Below the pieces are notes generated by a model. It was not told the DNA's origin. It did not search any database and worked only from the letters and a program-made list of their open reading frames with translations. Below are positions 7,881-17,493 of a stretch of DNA of 64,000 nucleotides, one piece after another. The position numbers and the translations under genes are program-made. Each line of letters starts with the position of its first letter. Within the stretch, counting starts at the first letter, position 1. The DNA comes from an uncultured Steroidobacter sp. (GTDB lineage Bacteria > Pseudomonadota > Gammaproteobacteria > Steroidobacterales > Steroidobacteraceae), in assembly GCA_937864115.1 (NCBI GenBank), contig CALMII010000028.1, positions 62,001 through 126,000 of the forward strand. Direction: 5' to 3'.

Positions 7881-8651
7881 ATGAAGCGTGTCGGCAACCC
7901 GCCTGCACGCCGGCGGAGTCTGACGGAAGTGAACGCACACGCACGGCCAATCCCACCAGCACGCGCCGCGGGCCGCGCCGAGCACGTTGCGATCGAAGCC
8001 ACGCAGGACTATCTGGAGACGATGTCGGTCCGTCAGCCGCACCGTCCGACGGTGGCGACCTACACCCTGCGCAGCGCGTTGCGCGGCTGCTCGACCGAGC
8101 TGCGCATCCTGCAGGATCACTTCCTCGCCGTTCAGTACGAACGTCCGCGCCAGCCGCCGAAGAAATTCACGTTCGATCTGCGCTTCGCCAATCCGCGACC
8201 GATGCGCGTGCGCAAGGTGGCCTGGATCTGCCTCGGCCTGGCCATCGCTTGTTGTCTCGCGACGGCCGCGGCATTCGCCTGGGCGGGCCTCACCGCCGCG
8301 ACGCTCTGGACCCATCCGGGCTTCATCGGCGGCATCGCCGGCACGCTCGCTGCACTGACCCTGCTGTACCTGTTCCTGCGCCGGACCACCGAGTCGCTGC
8401 GCTTCACCAGCGTCCACGGCAACGCCGTGCTGATCGACCTGGTCGGCGGCATCGGCGCGGCAAAGAGCGGCAAGAGCTTCGTCGTCGATCTCATCAAGAA
8501 CATCACCGCCGCCAAACTCGCCCGCCCGCAGCCGCCGGCGCAATTCCTGCGCGATGAGATGCGCGAGCATCATCGCCTGCGCGAACTGAATGTCCTCAGC
8601 CAGGAAGAGTACGAAACCAGCAAGGCAAGGATTCTGGCGTCGTATAGCTGA
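7881..8651 (+). CDS. Hypothetical membrane protein with SHOCT-like tail
   Basis: 256 aa if ATG 7881 is used; a second start at 8022 (MSVRQPHRPTV) is equally backed by a GGAG and would give 209 aa. Two membrane helices (about residues 113-135 and 143-165) form a hairpin. The C-terminus (HRLRELNVLSQEEYETSKAR) resembles the SHOCT short C-terminal domain found on many unrelated membrane proteins. Between them VLIDLVGGIGAAKSGKSFVV superficially resembles a P-loop, but no other NTPase motif is seen. Function unknown. The stop is followed within 10 bases by a large family C palindrome. Confidence 0.6.
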   Translation: MKRVGNPPARRRSLTEVNAHARPIPPARAAGRAEHVAIEATQDYLETMSVRQPHRPTVATYTLRSALRGCSTELRILQDHFLAVQYERPRQPPKKFTFDLRFANPRPMRVRKVAWICLGLAIACCLATAAAFAWAGLTAATLWTHPGFIGGIAGTLAALTLLYLFLRRTTESLRFTSVHGNAVLIDLVGGIGAAKSGKSFVVDLIKNITAAKLARPQPPAQFLRDEMREHHRLRELNVLSQEEYETSKARILASYS

Positions 8652-8660
8652 GAGGAAATT

Positions 8661-8850
8661 GGAGTAACCGTGACCGAAAGGGAATCCCACGGGGCATGGA
8701 ACGCATAAAAAGGAATAGCCGCAAGAAGCGCAAAAGGCGCAAAAGTCAGAATCCGATTTGCGCCTTTTGCGCTTTTTGCGGCCATTTTCTTTCGGCTCTT
8801 TTTTTCGCGTTCTTTGCCCCGTGGGATTCCCTTTCGGTCACGGTTACTCC
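8661..8850. repeat. Family C palindrome with perfect 36-bp inverted ends
   Basis: The ends, 8661-8696 and 8815-8850, are perfect 36-bp inverted copies (GGAGTAACCGTGACCGAAAG and onward). Inside, AGCCGCAAGAAGCGCAAAAG and its complement (TTGCGCCTTTTGCGC and onward) form a second inverted layer. No coding sequence is inside. The right end contains the TAA stop codon (8844-8846) of the convergent EEP gene. The 36-bp arms are not seen in the other C copies, so the core and the outer arms may have separate origins. Confidence 0.9.
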
Positions 8851-9596
8851 GCCTCCGGCCTCCGAAACAGCCGCGCGATATCGATGACGCCCCGTATCGG
8901 CAGATGATCCGACGCACGCCGCGACAGCGCGCTGCGATGAGCGCTCACGGACAGCAATGCCGCGCTCGGGCGGACCCAGATACGCGACAGCGAAAGGAAC
9001 GGCGCGAACGAGGGGAATTCGGCAGGTGTCGGCGGTTCGCCGAAGGTCCGGCGTGCTTCGCGCAGCATCGTGGAGGAGCGATACCACTCGTTGATGTCGC
9101 CGAGCAGCAGCGTCGGCAGTTCCGGCGAAGCCTCGGTCAGATGCGACATCAGCGCGCGCCATTGCACGAGGCGTTCGTTGCGGCTCAGGCCGAAGTGGGT
9201 CGCGATCACGCGCACCGGCCAGCCAGCCACTTCCACCTGCACGTCGAGCGCACCGCGCGGTTCGAACCAGGAATGACTGAGGTCGTGGCGGCGGACGCTC
9301 AGCACGGGCAGCCGCGTCACGATCGCGTTTCCGTACTCGCCCGTATGGCGCACGATGCGCAGGCCCGGCACGGCCTGCATGTTCAGCTCGCGGGCGAAGC
9401 GCTCCAGCTGCATCGACTCTTCGTGATCGCCCGGCTGGTTGTCGACTTCCTGCAGCGCGTAGAGATCGCAGTCCAGTTCCTTCAGGACACTCACGATGCG
9501 ACCGGCGCTGCAGCGTCGGTCGAGACCCACGCCGCTGTGAATGTTGTAGGAAGCGACTGCGAGCGTTGCGGCAGCCTGCCGAGGCGTCGCGGCCAT
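8844..9596 (-). CDS. Endonuclease/exonuclease/phosphatase family protein
   Basis: About 250 aa, a metal-dependent phosphodiesterase fold (DNase I/sphingomyelinase superfamily). Motifs in order: SYNIHSG, YALQEVD (metal-binding Glu), VIATHFGLSRNERL, LLLGDINEWYRS (D-x-N) and ASDHLPIRGVI (SDHxP). The start ATG 9596 sits in TGAGATG directly after the phospholipase stop, indicating coupling; ATG 9626 is an alternative that would overlap the upstream gene. EEP proteins next to PLD-like genes suggest a phospholipid or phosphodiester role. The stop codon lies inside a family C palindrome. Confidence 0.88.
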   Translation of the reverse strand: MAATPRQAAATLAVASYNIHSGVGLDRRCSAGRIVSVLKELDCDLYALQEVDNQPGDHEESMQLERFARELNMQAVPGLRIVRHTGEYGNAIVTRLPVLSVRRHDLSHSWFEPRGALDVQVEVAGWPVRVIATHFGLSRNERLVQWRALMSHLTEASPELPTLLLGDINEWYRSSTMLREARRTFGEPPTPAEFPSFAPFLSLSRIWVRPSAALLSVSAHRSALSRRASDHLPIRGVIDIARLFRRPEAE

Positions 9597-9597
9597 C

Positions 9598-11868
9598 TCA
9601 GGCGGCGCTGGCCCGACCGACACCATGATTCGACGACGGACGTTCGCCGCTCGGCTCCGATCGCATCGCCGCGGCCGATGCGAGCAGCCAGCGACGCACC
9701 CACCACGTGGCGACGATCATGACGATCACGACGGCGGCCAGCAGCCAGTAGTTGATGCTGTCGGAATCGTCGATCGCTCCCTGCAGCTGATCGCCGAACA
9801 CCGTCGCCAGAAGCGTCCCGGGCAGGATGCCGATGCCGGAGCCGACCATGAAATGCCACAGCTTGATCCCGACCGCGCCGGCAACGATGCCTTCGACACT
9901 GAACGGTGCGAGCGGCACGAGACGCAGCGCGGTGATGGCGATCAATCCGCGACGACGCAACACCTGAATGATGTCGTTGAGCTTGCGCCCCGCCACGCGG
10001 CGCACCGTGTCGCGATCCAGTTGCTGACCGGCGGCGTACGTCACCCAGGCGGAGAACTCCAGCCCGATCATCGCGTACGCAAATCCCATCCACGGCCCGA
10101 ACGCGACCACGGCGAACAGCGTGATGGGCGAACGCGGAAACATGATCAGGCACGCGGGCGTGTACGCCAGCATCGTGACGATCGGCGCCCACCAGTGACC
10201 GCCGAATTCCCGTGCCCAGCCGACGATGCGGCGCGCATCCAGCAGTTCGGAAGCCGGCGTCAGTTGCCAGATGGCGGTGAGGCCGGCCAGCACGGCCGCG
10301 ACGATCGCGATCTTGCCCCACGCCGGGCCTGCGGCGGGCGCTGCGGTTTCGAGCGAATCGTCGGCGCTGAAGAGGCTGCCGAGTTCGGCGAGGCTCACCG
10401 GCCGTTCGGGATCGGCCACGCTCAGTACATTGAGCAGTCCTTCGGGCGTCTGCGCTCCGCCTTCGAGAGCGCGCAGCGTGCGCTGCTCCTGGTGCAGTTC
10501 GTCGAGCGCGGCATGCAGCGAATGCGTGCGATCGATGACGGCCTGTACGGCTTCGGGCGCGTGCCCCAGATGTTCGCCGAGCAGCACGGCCCGCAGCCGG
10601 CGGATCGCAGTGCGGACGTCGTCGCGACCGTCGGCGGCCATCGTCAGATCGCATTCGGTGTCGAGTCCCATCGACCGGTTGGCGATGTTGGCGGAGCCGA
10701 TCCGCGCGATTTCGTCGTCCACGATGATGAGCTTCGAGTGGATGTCGATGCACGTGCCCTCGTCGAGCCCGTCGATGTACGGGTACACGACGCGCAGGCG
10801 ACCGTGGGTGTCGGCGGCCTGCAATCGCTCGATCAGGCGCGTGCGCAGGGCTTCCATGGTCATTTCTTCGAGCCAGCCGTGACTGAGCTTGCGCAGCACC
10901 ACGACGATCTCGGGTCCGTCAGCCTCCTGCAGTCGCGCTTCCAGCGCGTCGCCGATCTTTTCGGCCGTGAAATACTGGTTCTCGAGATAGATGCTGTGGC
11001 GCGCCGCGGCGATCATGTCGATGTACAGCGCCTCGACTTCGCGCTTGCCGCTGTGGCCGTGAACCGGCGGCGAAGTGAGGGAGATGGCGACCGGAACGTC
11101 GCGCACGCTGGCCTGCAGATCGTCGGGCCATCGCAAGGCCGCCGCCATCGGCGAGCGCCGACGCCGTGTCCAGGCCATCCGGCGCGCAGCAGCCGGTGGT
11201 CGCAGCGTGTCGCCGGTGGCGATACGCCAGCGCTCGCGCACCAGATCGCCCAGCGCGCGCGCCGCGTCGCCCTCGACTGCCATCATCAGATCGTGGAACG
11301 GCGGATACGGCGTTCCGTTCGTCACCCGATGCTCATCGTGTGCGGCATGGGCACACGTGTCCCAGCGCCGGCAGGTCAGATCGATGCCGCCGTTGAACGC
11401 TACTGCATCATCGACGACGACGATTTTCTGGTGATGCGAGCCACCGGTCGGATGCGTGTTGTCGTAACGGAAATGCACGCGCCGGTGCGGCCGCCAGCCG
11501 AGCCCGTAGATCGGCGCCCACTCGCGGTCCATGCCGAAGATCATCGGGTAATCCCAGATCAGGATGTGGATCTGCAGGTCGCGGCGCTCGCGGGCGAGCT
11601 GGTTGAGGAAGTCGCCGAGTTCGAGGTCGCAATCGCCGCCGCCGGCGGCACTGCACAGCAACCGTGTGCGACTGTGGAAATCCCAGCCCGTGATGAGGAT
11701 GGAACGCTGCGCCTTGCGGGCCGCAGCCACGAAGGCCTTGAAGTAGTCGTCGGCATCGACGATGAACGCCGCCTGCGATGCGTTTTCGACGCGCCAGCAA
11801 TTGCGCCCCGGCTCGAACAAGGAAGGCACGCCCCTGCGAGGCTCCGGATTGCTGGTTCCCGCTGACAT
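9598..11868 (-). CDS. Phospholipase D-like/VTT (DedA-like) fusion protein
   Basis: 756-aa membrane protein. The N-terminal part has two PLD catalytic motifs: HHQKIVVVDD (about residue 145) and HSKLIIVDDE (about 390), the H-x-K-x4-D signature of phosphatidyl transfer or hydrolysis. The C-terminal 220 residues have about five membrane helices with the SNARE-associated/TVP38 (VTT) pattern, including FPRSPITLFAVVAFGPWMGF and the inverted half RLVPLAPFSVEGIVAGAVG. VTT/DedA domains are linked to lipid scrambling or transport, so a fused lipid phosphodiesterase and transporter is a reasonable inference. The frame stays open more than 1 kb upstream, but ATG 11868 precedes the recognisable domain. Cotranscribed with the EEP gene. 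Confidence 0.88.
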   Translation of the reverse strand: MSAGTSNPEPRRGVPSLFEPGRNCWRVENASQAAFIVDADDYFKAFVAAARKAQRSILITGWDFHSRTRLLCSAAGGGDCDLELGDFLNQLARERRDLQIHILIWDYPMIFGMDREWAPIYGLGWRPHRRVHFRYDNTHPTGGSHHQKIVVVDDAVAFNGGIDLTCRRWDTCAHAAHDEHRVTNGTPYPPFHDLMMAVEGDAARALGDLVRERWRIATGDTLRPPAAARRMAWTRRRRSPMAAALRWPDDLQASVRDVPVAISLTSPPVHGHSGKREVEALYIDMIAAARHSIYLENQYFTAEKIGDALEARLQEADGPEIVVVLRKLSHGWLEEMTMEALRTRLIERLQAADTHGRLRVVYPYIDGLDEGTCIDIHSKLIIVDDEIARIGSANIANRSMGLDTECDLTMAADGRDDVRTAIRRLRAVLLGEHLGHAPEAVQAVIDRTHSLHAALDELHQEQRTLRALEGGAQTPEGLLNVLSVADPERPVSLAELGSLFSADDSLETAAPAAGPAWGKIAIVAAVLAGLTAIWQLTPASELLDARRIVGWAREFGGHWWAPIVTMLAYTPACLIMFPRSPITLFAVVAFGPWMGFAYAMIGLEFSAWVTYAAGQQLDRDTVRRVAGRKLNDIIQVLRRRGLIAITALRLVPLAPFSVEGIVAGAVGIKLWHFMVGSGIGILPGTLLATVFGDQLQGAIDDSDSINYWLLAAVVIVMIVATWWVRRWLLASAAAMRSEPSGERPSSNHGVGRASAA

Positions 11869-11920
11869 TGTCGGGAAAACGCTTCGTCCGGTCGCCGGGT
11901 TCCGGCGTCGGTCAGAGAAG

Positions 11921-12124
11921 AGTTTCACACGGAGTTCACGGAGGCCACGGAGGTCGGAGAAGAAGTTAAGAGTTTCCACGGGGGAAGAAGGGGGACACGG
12001 GGAGCACGGGGAAAGAAAATTTCTGTTCCGAGACCCCGTGTTCCCCGTGTCCCCCTTCTTCCCCGTGGAAATTCTTCTCTCTTGATCTCCGGCTCCGTGT
12101 GCTCCGTGATCTCCGTGTGAAACT
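11921..12124. repeat. Family B palindrome, copy 1
   Basis: About 204 bp imperfect inverted repeat between the PLD and dehydrogenase genes. Outer arms: AGTTTCACACGGAGTTCACG with further CACGGAG units, matched by CTCCGTGATCTCCGTGTGAA at the right. Inner arms: TCCACGGGGGAAGAAGG and GACACGGGGAGCACGGGG, matched by CCCCGTGTTCCCCGTGTCCC. Both arm pairs are built from about 9-10-base units. Confidence 0.9.
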
Positions 12125-12131
12125 CCTCTCT

Positions 12132-13226
12132 TCAGTACCCCCGACCCACGTCGACGACGGACAGCATGCGTTCGCCGGCGATGTACCGCCGCAGGTTTTC
12201 GCGGGTGACGATGACCTGGGCGTCGAAACCGAGGTCGGAATCGTTGGCGACGTGCGGGGTGATGATGACGTTCGGCGCCTGCCACAGCGGATGATCGGAC
12301 GGCAGCGGTTCGGGATCGGTGACGTCGAGGCCCGCGCCGGCGATCTGCCTGCGCTGCAAAGCAGCGACCAGCGCGTCGGTATCGACGCTGCCGCCGCGCG
12401 CGACATTGATGAAGTACGCCTCCGGCTTCATCGCAGCGAAGAAGGCGGCGTTGAAAATGCCGCGCGTCTGCAGCGTCAGCGGCGCAGTGTTGACGACGAA
12501 GTCGGCCTGGCCCGCCAGTTTCGGCAGTTCCTCCGGCAGGCCCACGTAACTCACGAAGTCGGGGCCGGTGCGACCGCTGGCGCGGGTGGCGATCACGTTC
12601 ATTTCCAGCGCGTGCGCGCGCTTCGCCACTTCGCTGCCGATGCCGCCGAGGCCGACGACCAGCAGGGTCTTGCCCTTCACGACGGCCATGCGTCCGGGCG
12701 GCGTGACGCGCTTCCATTCGCGCTTCGCCTGCTGCGGGAGGTAGAGATCGAGCCCGCGCGTGAACGCGAGCGTCATGGCCATCACATGCTCGGCGATGAT
12801 CGGGCCGCCGATGCGCTGCATGTTGGTGACGAGGATGTCGCGCTCCTTCACGCCCGGCACGGAGACGCAGTTCTCGACGCCGGCGGTGACGAAGTGGATC
12901 CATTGCACCGCCTTCGCGGCGGCGATCAGTTCGGCGTTGCAGATGCCGAAGAGTGCGTCCGCGTCTTTCGCCTGTCTGGCGGCTTCGCCCGGTTTCGCGG
13001 CAACGAACTGGATGTCGGGATACGCCGCGCGCAGCTCGTCGATCATCCCCGTGACGAAGCCGCCCACCAGGATCTTTTTCGGCTTGCGCCAGCCGGGACG
13101 TTCCTTCACCGGCTCGGTGCCCTGTTCGAGCTGGTAGCGCTGGATGATGTCGTCGGCGCTGTCAGCACCCAAGGTGGGCAACGGCACAGCAAGGATCAGC
13201 AGGATGACGAGGCGGCTGACGGACAT
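12132..13226 (-). CDS. D-2-hydroxyacid dehydrogenase with signal peptide
   Basis: 364 aa. The Rossmann motif VVGLGGIGSEVAKRA binds NAD(P). Catalytic residues are in NVARGG (Arg), DPEPLPSDHPLW (Glu) and TPHVAND (His), so the active site is complete for 2-hydroxyacid/2-oxoacid interconversion. Unusually the N-terminus MSVSRLVILLILAVPLPTLG is a clear Sec-type signal peptide, placing a nicotinamide enzyme outside the cytoplasm or tethered to the membrane. A GGGAG ribosome site 7 bases before ATG 13226 supports this start and hence the signal peptide. Downstream of, and same strand as, the giant oxidoreductase gene. Confidence 0.85.
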   Translation of the reverse strand: MSVSRLVILLILAVPLPTLGADSADDIIQRYQLEQGTEPVKERPGWRKPKKILVGGFVTGMIDELRAAYPDIQFVAAKPGEAARQAKDADALFGICNAELIAAAKAVQWIHFVTAGVENCVSVPGVKERDILVTNMQRIGGPIIAEHVMAMTLAFTRGLDLYLPQQAKREWKRVTPPGRMAVVKGKTLLVVGLGGIGSEVAKRAHALEMNVIATRASGRTGPDFVSYVGLPEELPKLAGQADFVVNTAPLTLQTRGIFNAAFFAAMKPEAYFINVARGGSVDTDALVAALQRRQIAGAGLDVTDPEPLPSDHPLWQAPNVIITPHVANDSDLGFDAQVIVTRENLRRYIAGERMLSVVDVGRGY

Positions 13227-13241
13227 GTGAGCACTCCCGGT

Positions 13242-13332
13242 TGCGGGGCCGGAGAAGCCGGCCTCTGACTCTTCCTGTAGGTCAGGCTTTAGCCTGACTT
13301 CTTCCGAAGGCCGGCTGAAGCCGGCCCCACAG
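13242..13332. repeat. Family A palindromic repeat, copy 4 (one full, one partial)
   Basis: 13274-13332 is a complete A element in the reverse orientation (CTGTAGGTCAGGCTTTAGCC and onward to CCCCACAG). 13242-13264 is a fragment of another GGGGCCGG...CCGGCC hairpin. Lies between the dehydrogenase start and the oxidoreductase stop. Confidence 0.85.
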
Positions 13333-13345
13333 GAAGAAAAAAAGC

Positions 13346-16300
13346 CTACACCAGCACCCGCTCGATCCCGCCGCTGTTCGCCGCCTTCACATACGCCGGC
13401 ATCCACTCCTCGCCGAGGATGTGGCGCGCGATCTCGACGACGATGTAATCCGCCTCGGTCGAGGCATCGTCGTTGTAGCGCTTCAGGCCCTGCAGGCAGG
13501 ACGGGCACGAGGTCAGGATCTTCACATCGCCCTTGAATCCGTCGGCGCGCAGCTTCTCCGCGCCGGCACGCATTTCCTGTTCCTTGCGGAAGCGCACCTG
13601 CGTCGCCACGTCCGGACGCGACACCGCGAACGAGCCCGACTCGCCGCAGCAGCGATCGTTCTTCTCGATCTTGCCGTTGACCTTGTCGTTGATGAGCGTG
13701 TTCACCACTTTGAGCGGATCGTGCTGCTTGATCGGCGTGTGGCACGGGTCGTGGTACATGTAGCGCACGCCCGTCACGCCTTCGAGCTTCACGCCGCGTT
13801 CCATCAAGTACTCGTGGATGTCGACGATACGGCAGCCCGGGAAGATCTCCTCGAATTTGTAGCCCTGCAACTGGTCGTAGCAGGTGCCGCAGCTCACCAC
13901 CACCGTCTTGATGTCGAGGTAGTTGAGCGTGTTGGCGACGCGATGGAACAGCACGCGGTTGTCCGTGATCATTTTCTCGGCTTTCTCGAAATCGCCCGAG
14001 CCACGCTGCGGATAACCGCAGCACAGGTAGCCCGGCGGCAGCACCGTCTGCACACCGACGTGCCAGAGCATCGCCTGCGTTGCGAGGCCGACCTGCGAGA
14101 ACAGGCGCTCCGAGCCGCAGCCGGGGAAATAGAACACCGCTTCGGACTCGCTGCTGGTGCGCGCCGGATCGCGAATGATCGGCACGTAGTTGCGATCCTC
14201 GATGTCGAGCAGCGCGCGCGCCGTCTTCTTCGGCAACCCGCCCGGCATCTTCTTGTTGATGAAGTGCAGCACCTGCTCCTTCACCGGCGGCTTGCCCGTG
14301 GTCGCCGGCGGGCGCTTCGTCTGCCCCGCGGCGAACGCGCCGAGCGTGCGATTGGCGAAGCGCTGCGCCTTGAAGCCCCAGTCGATCATCGCCTTGCGCG
14401 TGAGCTTGATGGTTTCCGGATTGGTCGCGTTCAGGAACATCATCGTCGCCGCGGTACCCGGATTGAACCGCTTCTTGCCCATGCGACGCAGCAGATCGCG
14501 CATGGCCATCGAAACATCGCCGAAATCGATGTTCACCGGGCACGGCGTCACGCACTTGTGGCAGACGGTGCAGTGATCGGCGACGTCCGAGAACTCGTCG
14601 AAGTGTCGGATCGAAATGCCGCGCCGCGTCTGTTCCTCGTACAGGAAGGCCTCGATCAGCAGCGAGGTGGCGAGGATCTTGTTGCGCGGCGAATAAAGCA
14701 GGTTGGCACGCGGCACGTGCGTGGCGCATACCGGCTTGCACTTGCCGCAGCGCAGACAGTCCTTGATCGCATCCGAGATCGAATTGATGTCCGAGTGCTG
14801 CATGATCAGCGACTCGTGGCCCATCAGGTTGAAGCTCGGCGTATAGGCATTGCGCAGATCGCCGCCGGGCATGAGCTTGCCCTTGTTGAAGCGGCCGTCC
14901 GGATCGACGCGATCCTTGTAGCGCCGGAATTCCTCGGTTTCCGCATCGGTGAGGAATTCGAGCTTGGTGATGCCGATGCCATGCTCGCCCGAGATCACGC
15001 CGTTGAGATTGCGCGCGATGCCCATGATGCGTTCGACGGCGCGATTCGCCGTCTGCAGCATTTCGTAGTCGTCGGAGTTCACCGGAATGTTGGTGTGCAC
15101 GTTGCCGTCGCCGGCGTGCATATGCAGCGCCACCCATACGCGGCCGCGCAGCACGCGCTTGTGGATGTCCTCGGCCGACTGCAGCACCGGCGCAAATGCG
15201 CCGCCGACGAACAGGCGGCGCAGGTGCGAGCGCACTTCGCTCTTCCACGACGTACGGATCGAGCGATCCTGCACCAGATCGAATACGCGCAGGTCCGGCT
15301 CGTCTTCAAGGCGCTTCTCGAAATCACCACGCAGCGGTGCGAAACCGAGTTCGCTCAGGCCCCCCAGCGCGTCGCGCAGCGGCGTGTCGAGGTTGTCGTA
15401 CATCCACTGCCAGCGAGCGCGCGCCGTCGCCAGTACCTGCTGCGCCTGTTCCTGCCGGTCGCCGATCAATTCCTGGCGCGAGGCGCGCTCCATGTCGGGA
15501 TCGTCGACCTTGCCGAGTTCCAGTTCGCCGGCGAAGTATTTGTCGAGTTCGTCGATCGTCTGCAGCTTGTTCTTGAACGACAGCTCGATGTTGATGCGCT
15601 CGATGGCGTCGGTGTAGTCGCCCATGCGATCGAGCGGAATCACCACGTCTTCGTTGATCTTGAAGGCGTTGGTGTGGCGCGCGATGGCCGCCGTGCGCGA
15701 ACGGTCGAGCCAGAACTTCTTGCGCGCATCCGCGGCGACGGCGACGAATCCTTCGCCGGCGCGGCCATTGGCGAGCCGCACGACTTCGGAGGTCGCACGC
15801 GCCACGGCATTTTCGTCGTCGCCGACGATATCGCCGATCAGCACCATCTTCGGCAGCGTGCCGCGCTTGGATTTGGTCGCATAGCCGACGGCGCGCAGGT
15901 AGCGCTCGTCGAGATGTTCGAGGCCGGCGAGCTGCACGCCGGTCGTGCGTGCCTCGCGGTCGAGGAAATCCTTGATCTCGACGATGGACGGAATCGCAAA
16001 CCGCGCGTGACCGAAGAACTCCATGCACACCGTGCGGATGTGCTTCGGCATGCGATGCAGCACCCAGCGCGCGGAGGTGATGAGACCGTCGCAGCCTTCT
16101 TTCTGCACGCCGGGCAGACCGCCGAGGAATTTGTCGGTGACGTCCTTGCCGAGTCCGACCTTGCGGAAGCTGCGGCCTTCGATGTCGATGCGCGCCGTAT
16201 TGATGACGCGCGCGCGGTCCGGCGTCTCGCGACCGTCTTTCCAGACCAGATCGAACGAGGCGACCTCGACTTCGTGGATCTTGCCGCGGTTGTGGGCGAG

Positions 16301-17335
16301 GCGCGTGACTTCGAGCCAGTTGCCTTCCGGATCGACCATGCGCCACCAGGCGAGGTTGTCGACCGCGGTGCCCCACAGCACGGCCTTCTTGCCGCCGGCA
16401 TTCATGGCGACATTGCCGCCGACGCACGAGGCATCGGCGGAGGTCGGATCGACGGCAAAGACGAAGCCGGCTTTCTCGGCGGCATCGGAGACGCGACGCG
16501 TGACGACACCCGCTTCGGTGAAGATCGTCGCGACCTTGTCGGCGACGCCCGGCAGGTCGGTCATTTCGACAGCATCGATGCGCTCGAGTTTTTCCGTATT
16601 GATGACAGCCGACATCGACGTGAGTGGAATGGCCCCGCCCGTATAGCCCGTGCCGCCGCCACGCGGAATCACGGTGAGTCCGAGTTCGATGCAGTCGCGC
16701 ACCAGCGCGGGAATTTCGGTTTCCGCATCCGGCGACAGCACGACGAAGGGAAATTCGATACGCCAGTCGGTGGCGTCGGTGACGTGCGAAACGCGCGCGA
16801 AGGCATCGAAACGGATGCAGTCCTCGCGCGTGTGCCGCTCGAACAGGCGCCGCGCGCGCTTGCGCAGCGTGGTGACGCGATCGAACTCCGTAGCGAACGC
16901 TTCGACGGCGGCACGCGCGGCCGTCAGCAACTGCCCGACCTTGGTGTCACGCTCGGCATCGGCCGGTTCGCGGCGGCGTTCGACTTCGTTCAATCGATGA
17001 TGCAGCGCCTCGACCAGCAGCCGGCGGCGTTTCGGATTGTCGATCAGGTCGTCCTGCAGATAGGGATTGCGCTGTACGACCCAGATGTCGCCGAGCACTT
17101 CGTACAGCATCCGTGCCGAACGGCCGGTGCGACGTTCGCTGCGCAGTTCTTCCAGCACGTCCCAGGTCGACGCGCCCAGCAGGCGGATGACGATTTCGCG
17201 ATCCGAGAACGAGGTGTAGTTGTACGGAATCTCGCGCAGGCGCGCCGGCACTGCGGGGACGGGAACGCGTTCCGCCTCGATGGGATCGAGCGGCAGGGAC
17301 AGGTTCAGCAAGGGAAATCTCGCAACTTGGGACAA
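13346..17335 (-). CDS. Giant FAD-linked oxidase/Fe-S (GlpC-like) fusion, DUF3683 type
   Basis: 1329 aa. Domains in order: an N-terminal DUF3683-like segment ([19 protein letters not shown]), an FAD-binding PCMH domain with [18 protein letters not shown] (about 220-240), a GlcD/D-lactate-type C-terminal FAD domain ([27 protein letters not shown]), two 4Fe-4S motifs ([11 protein letters not shown] and [12 protein letters not shown], about 880-950), and two CCG redox domains ([20 protein letters not shown]). This is the layout of respiratory 2-hydroxyacid dehydrogenases (D-lactate or D-2-hydroxyglutarate type) fused to their electron-transfer subunit. The start appears to be TTG at 17335; GTG codons a little downstream are alternatives. 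The 2-hydroxyacid dehydrogenase downstream may share the pathway. Confidence 0.9.
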   Translation of the reverse strand: MSQVARFPLLNLSLPLDPIEAERVPVPAVPARLREIPYNYTSFSDREIVIRLLGASTWDVLEELRSERRTGRSARMLYEVLGDIWVVQRNPYLQDDLIDNPKRRRLLVEALHHRLNEVERRREPADAERDTKVGQLLTAARAAVEAFATEFDRVTTLRKRARRLFERHTREDCIRFDAFARVSHVTDATDWRIEFPFVVLSPDAETEIPALVRDCIELGLTVIPRGGGTGYTGGAIPLTSMSAVINTEKLERIDAVEMTDLPGVADKVATIFTEAGVVTRRVSDAAEKAGFVFAVDPTSADASCVGGNVAMNAGGKKAVLWGTAVDNLAWWRMVDPEGNWLEVTRLAHNRGKIHEVEVASFDLVWKDGRETPDRARVINTARIDIEGRSFRKVGLGKDVTDKFLGGLPGVQKEGCDGLITSARWVLHRMPKHIRTVCMEFFGHARFAIPSIVEIKDFLDREARTTGVQLAGLEHLDERYLRAVGYATKSKRGTLPKMVLIGDIVGDDENAVARATSEVVRLANGRAGEGFVAVAADARKKFWLDRSRTAAIARHTNAFKINEDVVIPLDRMGDYTDAIERINIELSFKNKLQTIDELDKYFAGELELGKVDDPDMERASRQELIGDRQEQAQQVLATARARWQWMYDNLDTPLRDALGGLSELGFAPLRGDFEKRLEDEPDLRVFDLVQDRSIRTSWKSEVRSHLRRLFVGGAFAPVLQSAEDIHKRVLRGRVWVALHMHAGDGNVHTNIPVNSDDYEMLQTANRAVERIMGIARNLNGVISGEHGIGITKLEFLTDAETEEFRRYKDRVDPDGRFNKGKLMPGGDLRNAYTPSFNLMGHESLIMQHSDINSISDAIKDCLRCGKCKPVCATHVPRANLLYSPRNKILATSLLIEAFLYEEQTRRGISIRHFDEFSDVADHCTVCHKCVTPCPVNIDFGDVSMAMRDLLRRMGKKRFNPGTAATMMFLNATNPETIKLTRKAMIDWGFKAQRFANRTLGAFAAGQTKRPPATTGKPPVKEQVLHFINKKMPGGLPKKTARALLDIEDRNYVPIIRDPARTSSESEAVFYFPGCGSERLFSQVGLATQAMLWHVGVQTVLPPGYLCCGYPQRGSGDFEKAEKMITDNRVLFHRVANTLNYLDIKTVVVSCGTCYDQLQGYKFEEIFPGCRIVDIHEYLMERGVKLEGVTGVRYMYHDPCHTPIKQHDPLKVVNTLINDKVNGKIEKNDRCCGESGSFAVSRPDVATQVRFRKEQEMRAGAEKLRADGFKGDVKILTSCPSCLQGLKRYNDDASTEADYIVVEIARHILGEEWMPAYVKAANSGGIERVLV

Positions 17336-17360
17336 CCGACGCGCGAATTGTATATCAGAG

Positions 17361-17450
17361 GGCTGCTGGCGACTGGCTGCTGGCGACTGGCCAGAAGAAG
17401 AAATCGACAGCGAATTCTGGCCAACCGCCAGTCGCCAGCAGCCAGTCGCC
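17361..17450. repeat. Family D palindrome, copy 2
   Basis: GGCTGCTGGCGACTGGCTGC and TGGCGACTGGCCAGAA on the left, TTCTGGCCAACCGCCAGTCG and CCAGCAGCCAGTCGCC on the right. Like copy 1 it lies in a divergent promoter region, between the oxidoreductase and yceH. Confidence 0.88.
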
Positions 17451-17493
17451 GCTTCGCCTATATTGTCCTAACAAAATTGCATAAGGACCGCCC

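Noticed and set aside
8448-8480. P-loop-like GGIGAAKSGKS in the SHOCT-like membrane protein
   Set aside because: Spacing departs from G-x4-G-K-[ST] in context and no Walker B or other NTPase motif is present.
9625-11865. A plus-strand open frame of about 746 codons opposite the PLD-VTT gene
   Set aside because: Antisense shadow; no recognisable domain, while the minus strand shows two HKD motifs and a VTT domain.
11921-12124. Short periodic repeats resembling a CRISPR array
   Set aside because: Units are only 9-10 bases, without unique spacers, arranged as a palindrome, and no cas gene is present.
9598-12903. PLD gene extended upstream to about 1100 codons
   Set aside because: The extra part reads through a family B palindrome and the antisense of the dehydrogenase gene; ATG 11868 fits the domain start.
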